Counted from the first letter of the stretch, positions 45,304 through 54,891 are shown. The stretch: DNA of 64,000 bases from Flavobacterium sp. ENC (GCF_020991415.1 NZ_JAJMOY010000003.1:124001-188000), one strand, 5' to 3'. A program made the numbers and translations. The notes: generated by a model from the sequence alone, not told the origin.

Positions 45304-46398
45304 CTATTTTGCATTTTTAACTTCATAAATAGCATTTACCATTCCGTTTTGAGGACTGTCTAAAGTAAGTTCCCAAAACATTATTCCGCCCAGTTTTTTC
45401 GATTTAACATATTCGGTTTTTGCTTTGATCGATTTAAGATCATCTGATGTCGCAAATGTTTTGGAAGCCGCATTATACCAATACGGTGCTTTTGCCTTTT
45501 CATCCCAAAAAGATTTCCAGCCGTTTGCTTCCGTGTAGGTTGTGGCAAAGTTTTTAAAGTTAACGCCTTCGATATGCTCTCCGGGCTGATATAAACCGTT
45601 GTTTATGTTTTCAACATTCTTCCATGTTCTGGAATAAAAGGCACCGCCAATAATTAATTTTTCGGAAGGAACTCCCTGATTTAATAAATAGGTAACGGCT
45701 CTGTCAGTTGATTCTTCGTTCGGATTGGTACTGTATAGCGGGGTGTGATGTCCGGTAACTTTAGAATAGCCGTTAACCAGATCGTAGCTCATGATGTTGA
45801 TGCGATTTACCAATGGTGCCACAGCTTTCCAGTCTATGGATTCGTCAAGATATTTTTGAAATCCTCCGGCAGCAAAACTCAATTCGTATTTTTTTCCTAA
45901 CGTAGAACGTAAAATTTTAATTAATTCGGTGAAATTAGCTTTATCAGCAGCCTGAAATAAATGTCCCGGAAGCCCTTCAATGGCAGGATATTCCCAGTCT
46001 AAATCTAAACCGTCTACTTTAAAATAGGTACTTACTTCTTTTACTGATTTAGCAAAAGTCAATCGCCCTTCGGCAGTTGAAAATGCAGCAGAGCAAGGCT
46101 CACAGCCTCCCCAGCCTCCAAGTGATAAAACAATTTTAAGTTGTGGATTTTTGGTTTTTAAAGAAACTAAATATTTAATGGTGGTAGAATCTTTAGGGGA
46201 ATCAACACTTAGTTTGCCGTCTTTTAAATGACAGAAACTAAAAATAATCTGGTTTAGTTTGTTGACTTCGTATTCGTTAATCAATTTATCATCACCGGTG
46301 TAATAAGCGATGATATCCATTTTTTTATTTTTTTGTGCAAAGGTATTTGTGGTACAAAAGCACAGAAAAAATAAGGCAATCAGGTTAATCTGTTTCAT
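45304..46398 (-). CDS. Glycoside hydrolase family 18 protein (chitinase-like)
   Basis: A 364-residue exported TIM-barrel hydrolase. SPI signal ending TFAQ. The active-site DxxDxDxE motif reads DGLDLDWE with catalytic Glu136; SLGGW at ~92-96 and INIMSYDL are further family markers. A complete catalytic motif predicts chitinase or endo-N-acetylglucosaminidase activity by substrate-assisted catalysis. No T9SS C-terminal domain and no chitin-binding module is visible, so it is probably periplasmic. Confidence 0.9.
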   Translation of the reverse strand: MKQINLIALFFLCFCTTNTFAQKNKKMDIIAYYTGDDKLINEYEVNKLNQIIFSFCHLKDGKLSVDSPKDSTTIKYLVSLKTKNPQLKIVLSLGGWGGCEPCSAAFSTAEGRLTFAKSVKEVSTYFKVDGLDLDWEYPAIEGLPGHLFQAADKANFTELIKILRSTLGKKYELSFAAGGFQKYLDESIDWKAVAPLVNRINIMSYDLVNGYSKVTGHHTPLYSTNPNEESTDRAVTYLLNQGVPSEKLIIGGAFYSRTWKNVENINNGLYQPGEHIEGVNFKNFATTYTEANGWKSFWDEKAKAPYWYNAASKTFATSDDLKSIKAKTEYVKSKKLGGIMFWELTLDSPQNGMVNAIYEVKNAK

Positions 46399-46518
46399 TT
46401 TTAAGCTATTAGTTTTTTGAAATGCTAAATATAAAACATTAGAATTGAAAATTCACTATCAGATATGTAACAGAAATGTAATTTTAATAAAGATTTGTGA
46501 AATGATCTCAAAGATAAT

Positions 46519-46577
46519 GTAGAGGCGCACAGCAGCGCGTCTCGTCATTGTGTAGACGCACTGCTGTGCGCCTCTAC
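46519..46577. repeat. Long palindromic element GTAGAGGCGCACAGCAG
   Basis: Arms of about 24 bp (GTAGAGGCGCACAGCAG... / ...CTGCTGTGCGCCTCTAC) with a short spacer and a few mismatches in the inner part. GC content is well above the surroundings. A shorter relative (AGACGCACTGCTGTGCGTCT) lies at 57750-57769, so it is a dispersed element. Confidence 0.8.
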
Positions 46578-46618
46578 GATATGGTAAAAAAATAAATGAC
46601 AAAAAAAAAAGCAAAAAT

Positions 46619-46650
46619 AAACCCGCACTGTTTCGGACAAGTGCGGGTTT
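46619..46650 (-). terminator. Terminator of the fad operon
   Basis: AAACCCGCACT / AGTGCGGGTTT stem downstream of fadE, with long A runs on the left. Confidence 0.8.
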
Positions 46651-46682
46651 AAACAAATTAAAAGCTAAAAACTATTTTTATA

Positions 46683-48488
46683 TTAGAAGCAGTATTCGTT
46701 TTCTGCTACTAATTTAGAAGTAATAACCTCTCTTAAGGCTACCACATTTGGATTGTTTGTATATTTTGTAAAACGTTTTAATCCCATTAACATCATACGT
46801 TGTTCGTCACCTTCAGCAAAAGAAATAATTCCTTCTTTTCCTCTTGAGTTTACGATATCTACCGCTTTATACAAGTATAATTTTGCCATTGCAATTTGCT
46901 CCTGTACTTTAGCTTCACCTTGATTTTTGGCTAATTTTTCCGTTCTAAGAATAGTACTTTCTGCCATATACACTTCGATTAAGATATCAGAAGCAGCCAT
47001 TAATAACTGTTGGTGAGAATCTAAATCCGGTCCGTATTTCTGAACGGCACTTCCTGCAACCATTAAGAAAACTTTTTTCAGGTTAGCGATGATTCCTTTT
47101 TCTTCAGCGAATAATTCAGAGAAATCAGGCGTGTCGAAAGATGGGATTCCCATTAATTCTTCAGAAACTTTCATAGCCGGTCCTAATAAATCAACATGGC
47201 CTTTCATTGCTTTTTTGATCAGCATACCTACAGAAAGCATTCTGTTGATTTCGTTTGTTCCTTCGTAGATTCTGGCAATACGGGCATCTCTCCAGGCACT
47301 TTCCATTGGAGTATCTTCAGAGAATCCCATTCCACCGAAAATCTGAATTCCTTCATCAGCACAAGATTGAACGTCTTCAGAAACCGCTACTTTCAGGATA
47401 GAACATTCGATAGCATATTCTTCAACACCTTTCAATTCGGCTTCCTGATGAGAAGTTCCTTCCGCTTCACGCGCAGCAATTCGGTCTTCGATATCTTTTG
47501 CAGCACGGTAAGAAGCACTTTCTCCGGCGTAGGCATTCGTTGCCATCTCAGCTAATTTAGAACGGATCGCTCCAAAGCTTGAGATTGGAGTGTTAAACTG
47601 AATTCTTTCGTTAGCATATTTTACTGCATTTGAAGTCACTCTGCGTTGTGCATCCAAACAAGCTGCTGCCAGTTTAATACGACCCACATTCAAAGCGTTC
47701 ATGGCGATTTTGAAACCATTCCCTCTTTCAGACAACATGTTTTCAACCGGTACTTTTGTATCGTTGAAGAAAACCTGACGTGTAGAAGAAGCACGGATTC
47801 CTAATTTATGCTCTTCTTCATTCATGGAAATTCCGTTAGACGGATCGTTTTCTACGATGAAACCTGTAATGTTTTTATCGTCTCCAATACGGGCAAAAAC
47901 GATGAACACGCTGCAGAAACCTGCATTCGAAATCCACATTTTTTGTCCTGTAATTTTATAGTGCGTTCCGTCTTCAGATAAAACGGCTTTTGTTTTTCCG
48001 GAGTTAGCATCAGATCCTGCACCCGGTTCCGTTAAACAATAAGCTCCAAACCATTCTCCGGAAGCCAATTTAGGAACGTATTTTTTCTTTTGTTCTTCAG
48101 ACCCATAAAGTGTAATTGGCATAGTTCCAATTCCGGTATGAGCACCAAAAGCAGTTGAGAAAGATCCCGTAGCACCCGAAATGTAATCGCAAACTAACAT
48201 AGTAGAAACGAATCCCATTCCCAATCCACCGTATTCTTCCGGAACGGCAACTCCTAAAAGTCCCAATTCACCTGCTTTACGCATAGAAGCTTCTGTATAC
48301 GCATAATCTTTCTTCTCGAAACGATCTTTATGCGCCCATAATTCTTTGTCTACAAACTCTTTTACAGAGTCACGCATCATTAACTGCTCTTCCGAAAAAT
48401 CTTCTGGTGTAAAGACATCTTCGCATTTTGTTTCTTTAACTAAAAACTGACCACCACGGGTTACGTTTTTTTCGATTGTATCTGCCAT
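46683..48488 (-). CDS. fadE: Acyl-CoA dehydrogenase, FadE of a fadNAE operon
   Basis: A 601-residue FAD enzyme performing the first dehydrogenation of beta-oxidation. Signatures: CLTEPGAGSDANSGKT (FAD/substrate region), KMWISNAGFC, and QIFGGMGFSEDTPMESAWRDARIARIYEGTNEINR. The catalytic Glu is expected in YEGTNE. The long C-terminal extension (~170 residues) resembles the Bacillus FadE / VLCAD-like type. Last gene of the operon behind fadN and fadA. Confidence 0.9.
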   Translation of the reverse strand: MADTIEKNVTRGGQFLVKETKCEDVFTPEDFSEEQLMMRDSVKEFVDKELWAHKDRFEKKDYAYTEASMRKAGELGLLGVAVPEEYGGLGMGFVSTMLVCDYISGATGSFSTAFGAHTGIGTMPITLYGSEEQKKKYVPKLASGEWFGAYCLTEPGAGSDANSGKTKAVLSEDGTHYKITGQKMWISNAGFCSVFIVFARIGDDKNITGFIVENDPSNGISMNEEEHKLGIRASSTRQVFFNDTKVPVENMLSERGNGFKIAMNALNVGRIKLAAACLDAQRRVTSNAVKYANERIQFNTPISSFGAIRSKLAEMATNAYAGESASYRAAKDIEDRIAAREAEGTSHQEAELKGVEEYAIECSILKVAVSEDVQSCADEGIQIFGGMGFSEDTPMESAWRDARIARIYEGTNEINRMLSVGMLIKKAMKGHVDLLGPAMKVSEELMGIPSFDTPDFSELFAEEKGIIANLKKVFLMVAGSAVQKYGPDLDSHQQLLMAASDILIEVYMAESTILRTEKLAKNQGEAKVQEQIAMAKLYLYKAVDIVNSRGKEGIISFAEGDEQRMMLMGLKRFTKYTNNPNVVALREVITSKLVAENEYCF

Positions 48489-48538
48489 TGCTTTTGTTTT
48501 TGTATGTTTTTTATTTATAGTAATATTTCCTCAATCTT

Positions 48539-48633
48539 GTCATTCGACGAAGGAGAAATCTCCGCGGCGTATCCGCATAGTTTGTCAATCTTTGTCGAGC
48601 TACTTGCGGAGATTTCTCCTTCGTCGAAATGAC
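48539..48633. repeat. Dispersed palindromic element, copy 1
   Basis: Left arm begins GTCATTCGACGAAGGAGAAA and the right arm is its near-complement ending CTTCGTCGAAATGAC, separated by about 40 bp. Related copies lie at 57835-57959 and, in tandem, at 60091-60288. Between fadE and fadA it would form a strong hairpin in the operon mRNA. Confidence 0.88.
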
Positions 48634-48653
48634 AAACTAAACGTATACTTTAT

Positions 48654-49835
48654 CTATAGTACTTCGTAGATTCCTGCGCTTCCTTGTCCAGTCCCCACAC
48701 ACATACTCACGATTCCGTATTTGTTACCTCTGCGTTTCATTTCATCGAATAACTGAACAGAAAGTTTAGCACCTGTACATCCCAGAGGGTGACCTAAAGC
48801 GATCGCACCACCGTTTACGTTTACGATATCCGGATTTAAACATAACTCGCGGATTACAGCCAAAGACTGGGAAGCAAAAGCCTCGTTTAATTCCACTAAG
48901 TCAATATCTTTCAATTCTAAACCGGCTTGTTTTAAGGCTTTCGGAATTGCTTTTACCGGACCGATACCCATGATTCTTGGCTCAACACCGGAAGAAGCAA
49001 AGTTTACCAATCTTGCAATTGGCTCCAGGTTTAATTCTTTCACCATATCCTCGCTCATGATTAAAACAAAAGCAGCACCGTCACTCATCTGGGAAGAGTT
49101 ACCGGCAGTTACGCTTCCGTCAGCAGCAAAAACAGGTTTCAAACCAGCCAATGCAGCCACAGAAGTTCCGGCTCTTGGACCTTCATCTTGTTTTACTACG
49201 TATGATTTCGTTTCTTTTTTTCCATTTTCATTAATGAAAGTCTGGTCAACAGTAATCGGAACGATTTGTTTGTCGAATTTCCCTTCAGCCTGAGCTTTTA
49301 GGGCTTTCATATGAGAGTTATAAGCAAATTCATCCTGATCTTCTCTCGAGATTTTGTATTGGTTTGCCACTGCTTCAGCTGTTAAACCCATTCCCCAATA
49401 GTAATCTTCGTGACCTGCAGCTGCAACTTTATAATCCGGAGTTGGTTTGTAACCTCCCATCGGAATAAAACTCATGCTTTCTGCACCACCCGCAATGATA
49501 CAATCTGCCATTCCTGACTGGATTTTAGCCGTTGCCATTCCGATCGTTTCTAGTCCGGACGCGCAATAACGGTTTACAGTAACACCGGGAACATCTTCCA
49601 CTTTTAATCCCATCAAAGAGATCAAACGTCCAACGTTCAAACCTTGTTCTGCTTCCGGCATGGCATTTCCTACCATCACGTCATCAATACGTTTTTTGTC
49701 AAAATCAGGCAGTTCATCCATCATAAACTGAATGGTTTCTGCAGCTAATTCATCAGGTCTTTTAAATCTAAAAACCCCTTTTGGTGCTTTTCCTACTGCT
49801 GTACGATAAGCTTTTACTATATATGCTGTTTTCAT
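48654..49835 (-). CDS. fadA: Acetyl-CoA C-acyltransferase (3-ketoacyl-CoA thiolase)
   Basis: A 393-residue thiolase that cleaves 3-ketoacyl-CoA with CoA. Nucleophile Cys91 in VNRYCASGLE; NEAFASQ, GGAIALGHPLGCTGAK (His) and the final CVGTGQGSAGIYE (acid/base Cys) complete the active site. Operon neighbour order fadN-fadA-fadE parallels the fadNAE operon of Bacillus. Confidence 0.93.
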   Translation of the reverse strand: MKTAYIVKAYRTAVGKAPKGVFRFKRPDELAAETIQFMMDELPDFDKKRIDDVMVGNAMPEAEQGLNVGRLISLMGLKVEDVPGVTVNRYCASGLETIGMATAKIQSGMADCIIAGGAESMSFIPMGGYKPTPDYKVAAAGHEDYYWGMGLTAEAVANQYKISREDQDEFAYNSHMKALKAQAEGKFDKQIVPITVDQTFINENGKKETKSYVVKQDEGPRAGTSVAALAGLKPVFAADGSVTAGNSSQMSDGAAFVLIMSEDMVKELNLEPIARLVNFASSGVEPRIMGIGPVKAIPKALKQAGLELKDIDLVELNEAFASQSLAVIRELCLNPDIVNVNGGAIALGHPLGCTGAKLSVQLFDEMKRRGNKYGIVSMCVGTGQGSAGIYEVL

Positions 49836-49850
49836 TTGTTTTTGTTTTTT

Positions 49851-49995
49851 AAGATTATAGAAAATAGATTATAGAAAATAGACTGTTAGTTTGTCTCAAA
49901 ATCTATATGCTATTCTCTTTATTCTATTTTTTAAGAGTATAGAAAATAGACTTAAAGTCTTATATCTATATTCTATTCTCTTTGTTCTATTTTCT
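49851..49995. repeat. Two tandem AT-rich hairpins between fadA and fadN
   Basis: Two related units (about 80 and 63 bp) of the form TATAGAAAATAGACT ... TCTATATGCTATTCTCTTTATTCTATTTT. Each is self-complementary between its halves. The right end runs into the fadN stop codon. Possibly an mRNA-stability or processing element. Confidence 0.75.
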
Positions 49996-52384
49996 AATTA
50001 CGAAGTGGTTTTCCTTTAGTTAACATATACTGAATTCTCTCCAAAGTCTTGCGCTCTGTACAAAGAGATAAGAAAGCTTCACGTTCGATATCTAATAAAT
50101 ATTGTTCCGATACTAAAGTGGCTTCAGATAAATCACCACCGGCCATTACGTAAGCCAGTTTGTTGGCGATTTTCTTGTCGTGCTCAGAAATATATTTTCC
50201 GGCTTCCATCTGATCGGTTCCCACTAAGAACATTCCAAGTGCTTGTTTACCTAAAACCTTCACATCTGTTCTTCTGATCGGTTGCGTGTAACCCGCTTCA
50301 GCCATTAACAACGCATGTTTTTTAGCTTCTGCAATCTGACGGTCTTTGTTTACGACGATCACATCTTTACCATGTTGTAAAAGTCCGGTATCAAAAGCTT
50401 CGTAACCTGAAGTCGATACTTTTGCCATTGCGATCGTTAAGAAATACTCCTGAAGAACGTTTAGTTCCACATCGTTTTTACGGAAAAGATCTGAAGCTCT
50501 TAAAGCCATTTCTTTAGATCCGCCACCACCAGGAAGTACACCAACACCAAATTCAACCAATCCCATGTAGGTTTCTGCAGCGGCAACCACTTTATCAGCG
50601 TGTAAGCTCATTTCGCATCCACCGCCAAAAGTCATTCCGTGAGGCGCTACTACAACCGGAATTCCGGAGTAACGAACACGCATCATCGTGTCCTGGAACA
50701 ATTTGATTGCCATGTTCAATTCATCATATTCCTGCTCAACGGCCATCATGAAAATCATTCCGATATTGGCTCCAACAGAAAAATTCGCTGCCTGGTTACC
50801 AATAACCAGTCCCTGATATTCTTTTTCAGATAAGTCAATCGCTTTATTGATAGCAGCAAGAACGTCGCCGCCAATGGTATTCATTTTAGACTGGAATTCT
50901 AAGTTTAAAATTCCGTCACCTAAGTCCTGGATAATTGCGCCGCTATTGCTCCATACTTTTTTGCTTTCGCGAATGTTGTTCAGGATAATAAATGCATCCT
51001 GTCCCGGAACTTTAACTTGTGATTTTGTTGGGATATTGTAGAAATAAGAAGCGCCTTCTTTTACAGAGTAGAAACTCTCGCTTCCGGAAGCTAACATTTC
51101 AGTAACCCATGCAGCCGGCTCTAAACCTTCTGCTTTCATGATTTCGATTCCGTTGGCAACACCAATGGCGTCCCAAATTTCAAATGGACCATTTTCCCAT
51201 CCGAAACCGGCTTTCATCGCATCATCAATTTTATATAATTCGTCTGAGATTTCAGGAATTCTGTTGGAAACATACGCAAACATTCCAGAGAAACTCTTAC
51301 GGTAGAATTCTCCTGCTTTGTCTTTTCCTTTCACTAAAACTTTAAAACGGTTGATTGGTTTATCAATAGTTTTTGTCAGTTCAAGTGTAGCGAAATTTGC
51401 TTTTTTGGCAGCGCGGTATTCTAATGTGTCTAAGTCTAAAGACAAAATATCTTTATCTACTTTTTTATAAAAACCTTGTCCTGTTTTGCTTCCCAACCAT
51501 TTATTCTCCATCATTTTGTTGACAAAATCAGGAAGTTTAAACAATTCGTGTTGTTCGTCAGTCGGGCAGTTTTCATAAATACCGTTGGCAACGTGCACCA
51601 AAGTATCCAGACCAACAACGTCAACGGTACGGAAAGTAGCCGATTTTGGGCGACCGATAACCGGACCAGTCAGTTTATCCACTTCTTCAATTGTTAATCC
51701 CATTTCTTTTACCAAATGGAACAAACTCTGGATTCCGTAAATACCAATTCTGTTTCCGATAAATGCCGGAGTATCTTTAGCCACAACCGAAGTTTTTCCT
51801 AAGAATTTAGATCCGTATTCGTTTAAGAAATCCAATACTTCAGTGGAAGTTTTCGGACCAGGAATAATTTCAAATAATTTTAAGTAACGCGCAGGGTTAA
51901 AAAAGTGGGTTCCGCAGAAGTGTTGTTGAAAATCTTCGCTTCTTCCTTCGCTCATAAAGTGAATCGGAATACCGGAAGTGTTAGAAGTAACCAAAGTTCC
52001 CGGTTTACGGAATTTTTCGATTTGTTCGAATACTAATTTTTTAATATCCAGACGTTCCACTACAACTTCAATAATCCAGTCCACATTGGCAATTTTTGCC
52101 ATGTCGTCCGTTGTATTTCCAGTAGTAATTCTGTTGGCGAATTTCTGACTGTAAATAGGAGAGGGTTTTGATTTCAATGAATTCGCTAAGTGTTCGTTTA
52201 CCACTCGGTTGCGAACCACTTTACTTTCAAGCGTTAATCCTTTTTTAGCTTCAGCTTCTGTCAACTCGCGGGGTACGATGTCAAGCAGTAAAACTTCAAC
52301 ACCAATATTGGCAAAATGGCAAGCTATTCCTGAACCCATAATTCCGGATCCGATTACAGCGACTTTTTTAATTGTGCGTTTCAT
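49994..52384 (-). CDS. fadN: 3-hydroxyacyl-CoA dehydrogenase / enoyl-CoA hydratase (FadN/FadB-like)
   Basis: A 796-residue bifunctional beta-oxidation enzyme with the FadN domain order. The N-terminal Rossmann dehydrogenase (VAVIGSGIMGSGIACHFANIG at ~8-28, substrate-side THFFNPARYLKLFEIIPG) and its C-terminal helical domains are followed by a crotonase-like hydratase in the last ~300 residues (GMTFGGGCEMSLHADKVVAAAETYMGLVEFGVGVLPGGGG; AANFSVGANI oxyanion region). Length equals Bacillus FadN. First structural gene of the operon. Confidence 0.92.
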   Translation of the reverse strand: MKRTIKKVAVIGSGIMGSGIACHFANIGVEVLLLDIVPRELTEAEAKKGLTLESKVVRNRVVNEHLANSLKSKPSPIYSQKFANRITTGNTTDDMAKIANVDWIIEVVVERLDIKKLVFEQIEKFRKPGTLVTSNTSGIPIHFMSEGRSEDFQQHFCGTHFFNPARYLKLFEIIPGPKTSTEVLDFLNEYGSKFLGKTSVVAKDTPAFIGNRIGIYGIQSLFHLVKEMGLTIEEVDKLTGPVIGRPKSATFRTVDVVGLDTLVHVANGIYENCPTDEQHELFKLPDFVNKMMENKWLGSKTGQGFYKKVDKDILSLDLDTLEYRAAKKANFATLELTKTIDKPINRFKVLVKGKDKAGEFYRKSFSGMFAYVSNRIPEISDELYKIDDAMKAGFGWENGPFEIWDAIGVANGIEIMKAEGLEPAAWVTEMLASGSESFYSVKEGASYFYNIPTKSQVKVPGQDAFIILNNIRESKKVWSNSGAIIQDLGDGILNLEFQSKMNTIGGDVLAAINKAIDLSEKEYQGLVIGNQAANFSVGANIGMIFMMAVEQEYDELNMAIKLFQDTMMRVRYSGIPVVVAPHGMTFGGGCEMSLHADKVVAAAETYMGLVEFGVGVLPGGGGSKEMALRASDLFRKNDVELNVLQEYFLTIAMAKVSTSGYEAFDTGLLQHGKDVIVVNKDRQIAEAKKHALLMAEAGYTQPIRRTDVKVLGKQALGMFLVGTDQMEAGKYISEHDKKIANKLAYVMAGGDLSEATLVSEQYLLDIEREAFLSLCTERKTLERIQYMLTKGKPLRN

Positions 52385-52438
52385 AATTTGTTACTATTTG
52401 TTTTTTGTATGGAATCTGATATGTTTTAGAAAATAAGG

Positions 52439-52897
52439 TTATTCATTTTCCGGTTTTTCTGTTTGATTAAATATGTTCTTGTCCTGAATCAATTCATTGA
52501 TGATTTCCGAAACCTCAATAAAATGTTTTAGTTTTTCGTCAGAAACATGTTTCCGAACCGTTTCATTAAATTTCAGCACTGTATTTTTAGATAAATCTCT
52601 TTTTTCTTTTCCAAATTCGGTCAGGTAAATCAAAACACCTCGTCCGTCACTGGGGTTCTTTTTGCGGACAATCAGACCTTTGTCTTCCATTGATTTTAAG
52701 GTTCTGGTTAAGCTTGTGGCTTCCATTCCCATTCTTGGGCCTAAAGCCGTAGATGGAGTTCCGTCTTCTTTGTCTATACTCAAAAGGGCAAATCCTGTCG
52801 CCATAGTGGCATCGTATTTAGCAGCTTCCTCGTTATACATTCTTGATACAGCCTGCCAGGTGGCTCTTAAAATATAATCTATTGTTTTGTCTTTCAT
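52439..52897 (-). CDS. MarR-family regulator of the fad operon
   Basis: A 152-residue MarR protein: helical start, HTH region GPRMGMEATSLTRTLKSMEDKGLIVRKKNPSDGRGVLIYLTEFGKE, C-terminal dimer helix. It lies 54 bp upstream of fadN in the same direction, so it is probably the local regulator of beta-oxidation, responding to fatty acyl-CoA or a related ligand (inference from position). Confidence 0.87.
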   Translation of the reverse strand: MKDKTIDYILRATWQAVSRMYNEEAAKYDATMATGFALLSIDKEDGTPSTALGPRMGMEATSLTRTLKSMEDKGLIVRKKNPSDGRGVLIYLTEFGKEKRDLSKNTVLKFNETVRKHVSDEKLKHFIEVSEIINELIQDKNIFNQTEKPENE

Positions 52898-53143
52898 AAG
52901 TAACTATATCGATTTCAAATATAATCAAAAAATACTATGCGTGCATATTATTTTTAAATAAATTTTTGGTTAATGAAAAAATGTCTCTGAAACAGAGTGG
53001 TTTAGGGTTAGTTTTTGAATTGAAATATACTATTCTTTTTTGAGATTTTAACAAATTTGCCAGCGTAAAAAATCTTTTATGGTTTTAAATCCTCTTTTAA
53101 TTCCGCATTTGGTAAAAAAAACTGAATTTAATGCGAATAAAAT

Positions 53144-54157
53144 TTACTCCTTATATTTTTCAAGTGCCATTTGAAGGTTTTTTTTCATCCGGTTCCGCAG
53201 GCCTTCCGGTTTCAGGATTTCGATGCCACAGCCAAATCCCAATAGCAGACGTTCCATTTCATAATTCGGAATCACGAGTAAATGCACTATAATGGTACCG
53301 TCATCATTTTGCCTGATCAGTCTTTGTGTCGGATGCAGCGGTTTTGTCAATACGTACGGAGCGTTTATTTCATCAATCCAGAGTTCGATTTTTCTGGGCT
53401 GCAAACCCGTATTCACCGTTACGCCAATTACATTTTTATAATACAAATCGGCATCAAAATCTTCTTCTAAATACGGTACATTAAAATCGTAATCAATGGC
53501 AATAATCCGGTCTAAAGCCAGGTTGGTAATGGGCTGTGAACCTTTTTTCTTTCCAACTAAAAACCATCGGTTATTGAATTCCTTCAAAATAAACGGATGA
53601 AAATAAAACTTGGTTTCTTCTCTGGATTTAAAGGATTTGTAGGTAATGACAAGCGCGACTTTTTTGATAATCGCCTGATACACTTCATCTAAATAATGTA
53701 ACCCTTTCAGATTTTCGTTTTTATCCAGATAGATCACAGGTTTGGTATGTGATTTCTCGGAATAGATTTTATCCTCCAGACGTTGCAGTATATCTGATAC
53801 GTCGCTGAATAAAGAGAAATCCTTAAACTGTTTGAGCATCGAAACGGTTTCGGTTAAGACATTCATGTCGGTTTCCGTCAGCGGAATATCGGTGATGGTA
53901 AATTCGTCGTCTTCATATTTATAAAACTTTTTATCGTATACAACGATAGGGGCGTTGTAGCCCAGTTTTTCACTTCGCATCAACTGAATATCCATCTGGA
54001 TCGTTCGTTTACTGATGGAGTTTTCACGGCCTTCATATTCAAATAAAGCTTCAGAACAACATTCGATTAAATCTTCTAAAGTCCATTGCCGGTATTTATT
54101 CTGGAGGCATTTGTCGATCGTTTTGTACCGTATTAAGGCATTTTTGTTTTGTGACAT
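53144..54157 (-). CDS. WYL-domain transcriptional regulator
   Basis: A 337-residue regulator with an N-terminal helix-turn-helix and a C-terminal WYL domain (ligand- or nucleic-acid-sensing SH3-like fold). Start placed at MSQNKNALIRYKTIDKCLQ, where the HTH begins; 37 upstream codons cross a terminator hairpin and are spurious. The WYL region is seen in ALVITYKSFKSREETKFYFHPFILKEFNNRWFLVGKKKG, and a WCX-like C-terminal domain follows (PRKIELWIDE, ... FGCGIEILKPEGLRNRMKKNL). WYL proteins often control RNA-repair and defence operons. Its position beside the RNA-repair genes and the paired operator sites there suggest that it regulates them (inference). Confidence 0.87.
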   Translation of the reverse strand: MSQNKNALIRYKTIDKCLQNKYRQWTLEDLIECCSEALFEYEGRENSISKRTIQMDIQLMRSEKLGYNAPIVVYDKKFYKYEDDEFTITDIPLTETDMNVLTETVSMLKQFKDFSLFSDVSDILQRLEDKIYSEKSHTKPVIYLDKNENLKGLHYLDEVYQAIIKKVALVITYKSFKSREETKFYFHPFILKEFNNRWFLVGKKKGSQPITNLALDRIIAIDYDFNVPYLEEDFDADLYYKNVIGVTVNTGLQPRKIELWIDEINAPYVLTKPLHPTQRLIRQNDDGTIIVHLLVIPNYEMERLLLGFGCGIEILKPEGLRNRMKKNLQMALEKYKE

Positions 54158-54230
54158 AGTTTCGTGTTTTGGGCGTGTTTCGCCACGGCGAATCGGGCTT
54201 TCCGTTTCAATCTTTTTCTTTTCGCGCAAT

Positions 54231-54263
54231 AAACCCGACAGGTTTTTAAAACCTGTCGGGTTT
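54231..54263 (-). terminator. Terminator hairpin AAACCCGACAGG
   Basis: AAACCCGACAGGTTTT / AAAACCTGTCGGGTTT, nearly perfect, just beyond the stop of the HD gene. It would separate the HD transcript from the WYL gene. The same core occurs at 35643-35679. Confidence 0.8.
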
Positions 54264-54276
54264 AACAACGGTACAT

Positions 54277-54891
54277 CTACGTTAATAACAAAATTTCTTT
54301 TTCAATATTAAATCGCGCTTTATCTTCATACAATTTTCGGAATTCAGCAGTCTGATAGATAAATTCATTCTCCAGAAAATGTTTTAAAGCCTTTGCTCTT
54401 CCGGGCTTGTAGAGAAAATTTGGATAAATGCGGTATTCTTTTCTGATTTGCTCAAAGTAAATTTGATAGGCATCCCAATCCCGGGCAAGAACCTTCAGAT
54501 CAAAATCAATTAACCAGTTAATATCTTCAATTGTATGGTGCTGATGCTGCTGTGTCGCGCAAATAGCATCAAAAAGAAGTTGTTTGTCAAATGAAATATT
54601 TTCAGGTAAGATCGACAAAGCAAATTCGGCACTTTTGAGCTCGTTATCTTTTTTAGTGCTCTTATAAATGTAATCGTGATAAAAAACAGCAAATAAAACT
54701 TCGTTAGGATTTTGAAGCTGATCAGCATACATTTCAAAACATTCAACCATATCATTGATATGAGTAAGGTTGTGATAATGCCTTGATTTATTGGAATATG
54801 CCTTTTCTAAATCAGACCAGTTTCGCTGGATTTCCTTTTCTTCAAAACCAATATTGGTGAGCAATTCCGTAAACTTTTGCTTTAGATTCAT
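54277..54891 (-). CDS. HD-superfamily phosphohydrolase
   Basis: A 204-residue predicted metal-dependent HD hydrolase. Metal ligands: His in RHYHNLTHINDMVE, the HD pair in AVFYHDYIYKSTKKDNELKSAEFAL, and a later Asp in IDFDLKVLARDWDAY. Family relatives are annotated as predicted metal-dependent HD superfamily phosphohydrolases; substrates are unknown. In this setting it could act on 2',3'-cyclic or terminal phosphates, or on a signalling nucleotide; this is speculation. Its start codon lies only ~37 bp from the paired TGCGCA operator shared with the RNA-repair promoter, so the same regulator may control it. Confidence 0.85.
   Translation of the reverse strand: MNLKQKFTELLTNIGFEEKEIQRNWSDLEKAYSNKSRHYHNLTHINDMVECFEMYADQLQNPNEVLFAVFYHDYIYKSTKKDNELKSAEFALSILPENISFDKQLLFDAICATQQHQHHTIEDINWLIDFDLKVLARDWDAYQIYFEQIRKEYRIYPNFLYKPGRAKALKHFLENEFIYQTAEFRKLYEDKARFNIEKEILLLT

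Noticed and set aside
46459..46656. Leftward 65-codon frame downstream of fadE
   Set aside because: It runs through the fad terminator and the palindromic element and has no homology-like features.
53144..54268. Longer WYL protein starting 37 codons upstream
   Set aside because: The extra residues cross a terminator hairpin and lack HTH character; the internal ATG matches the domain start.
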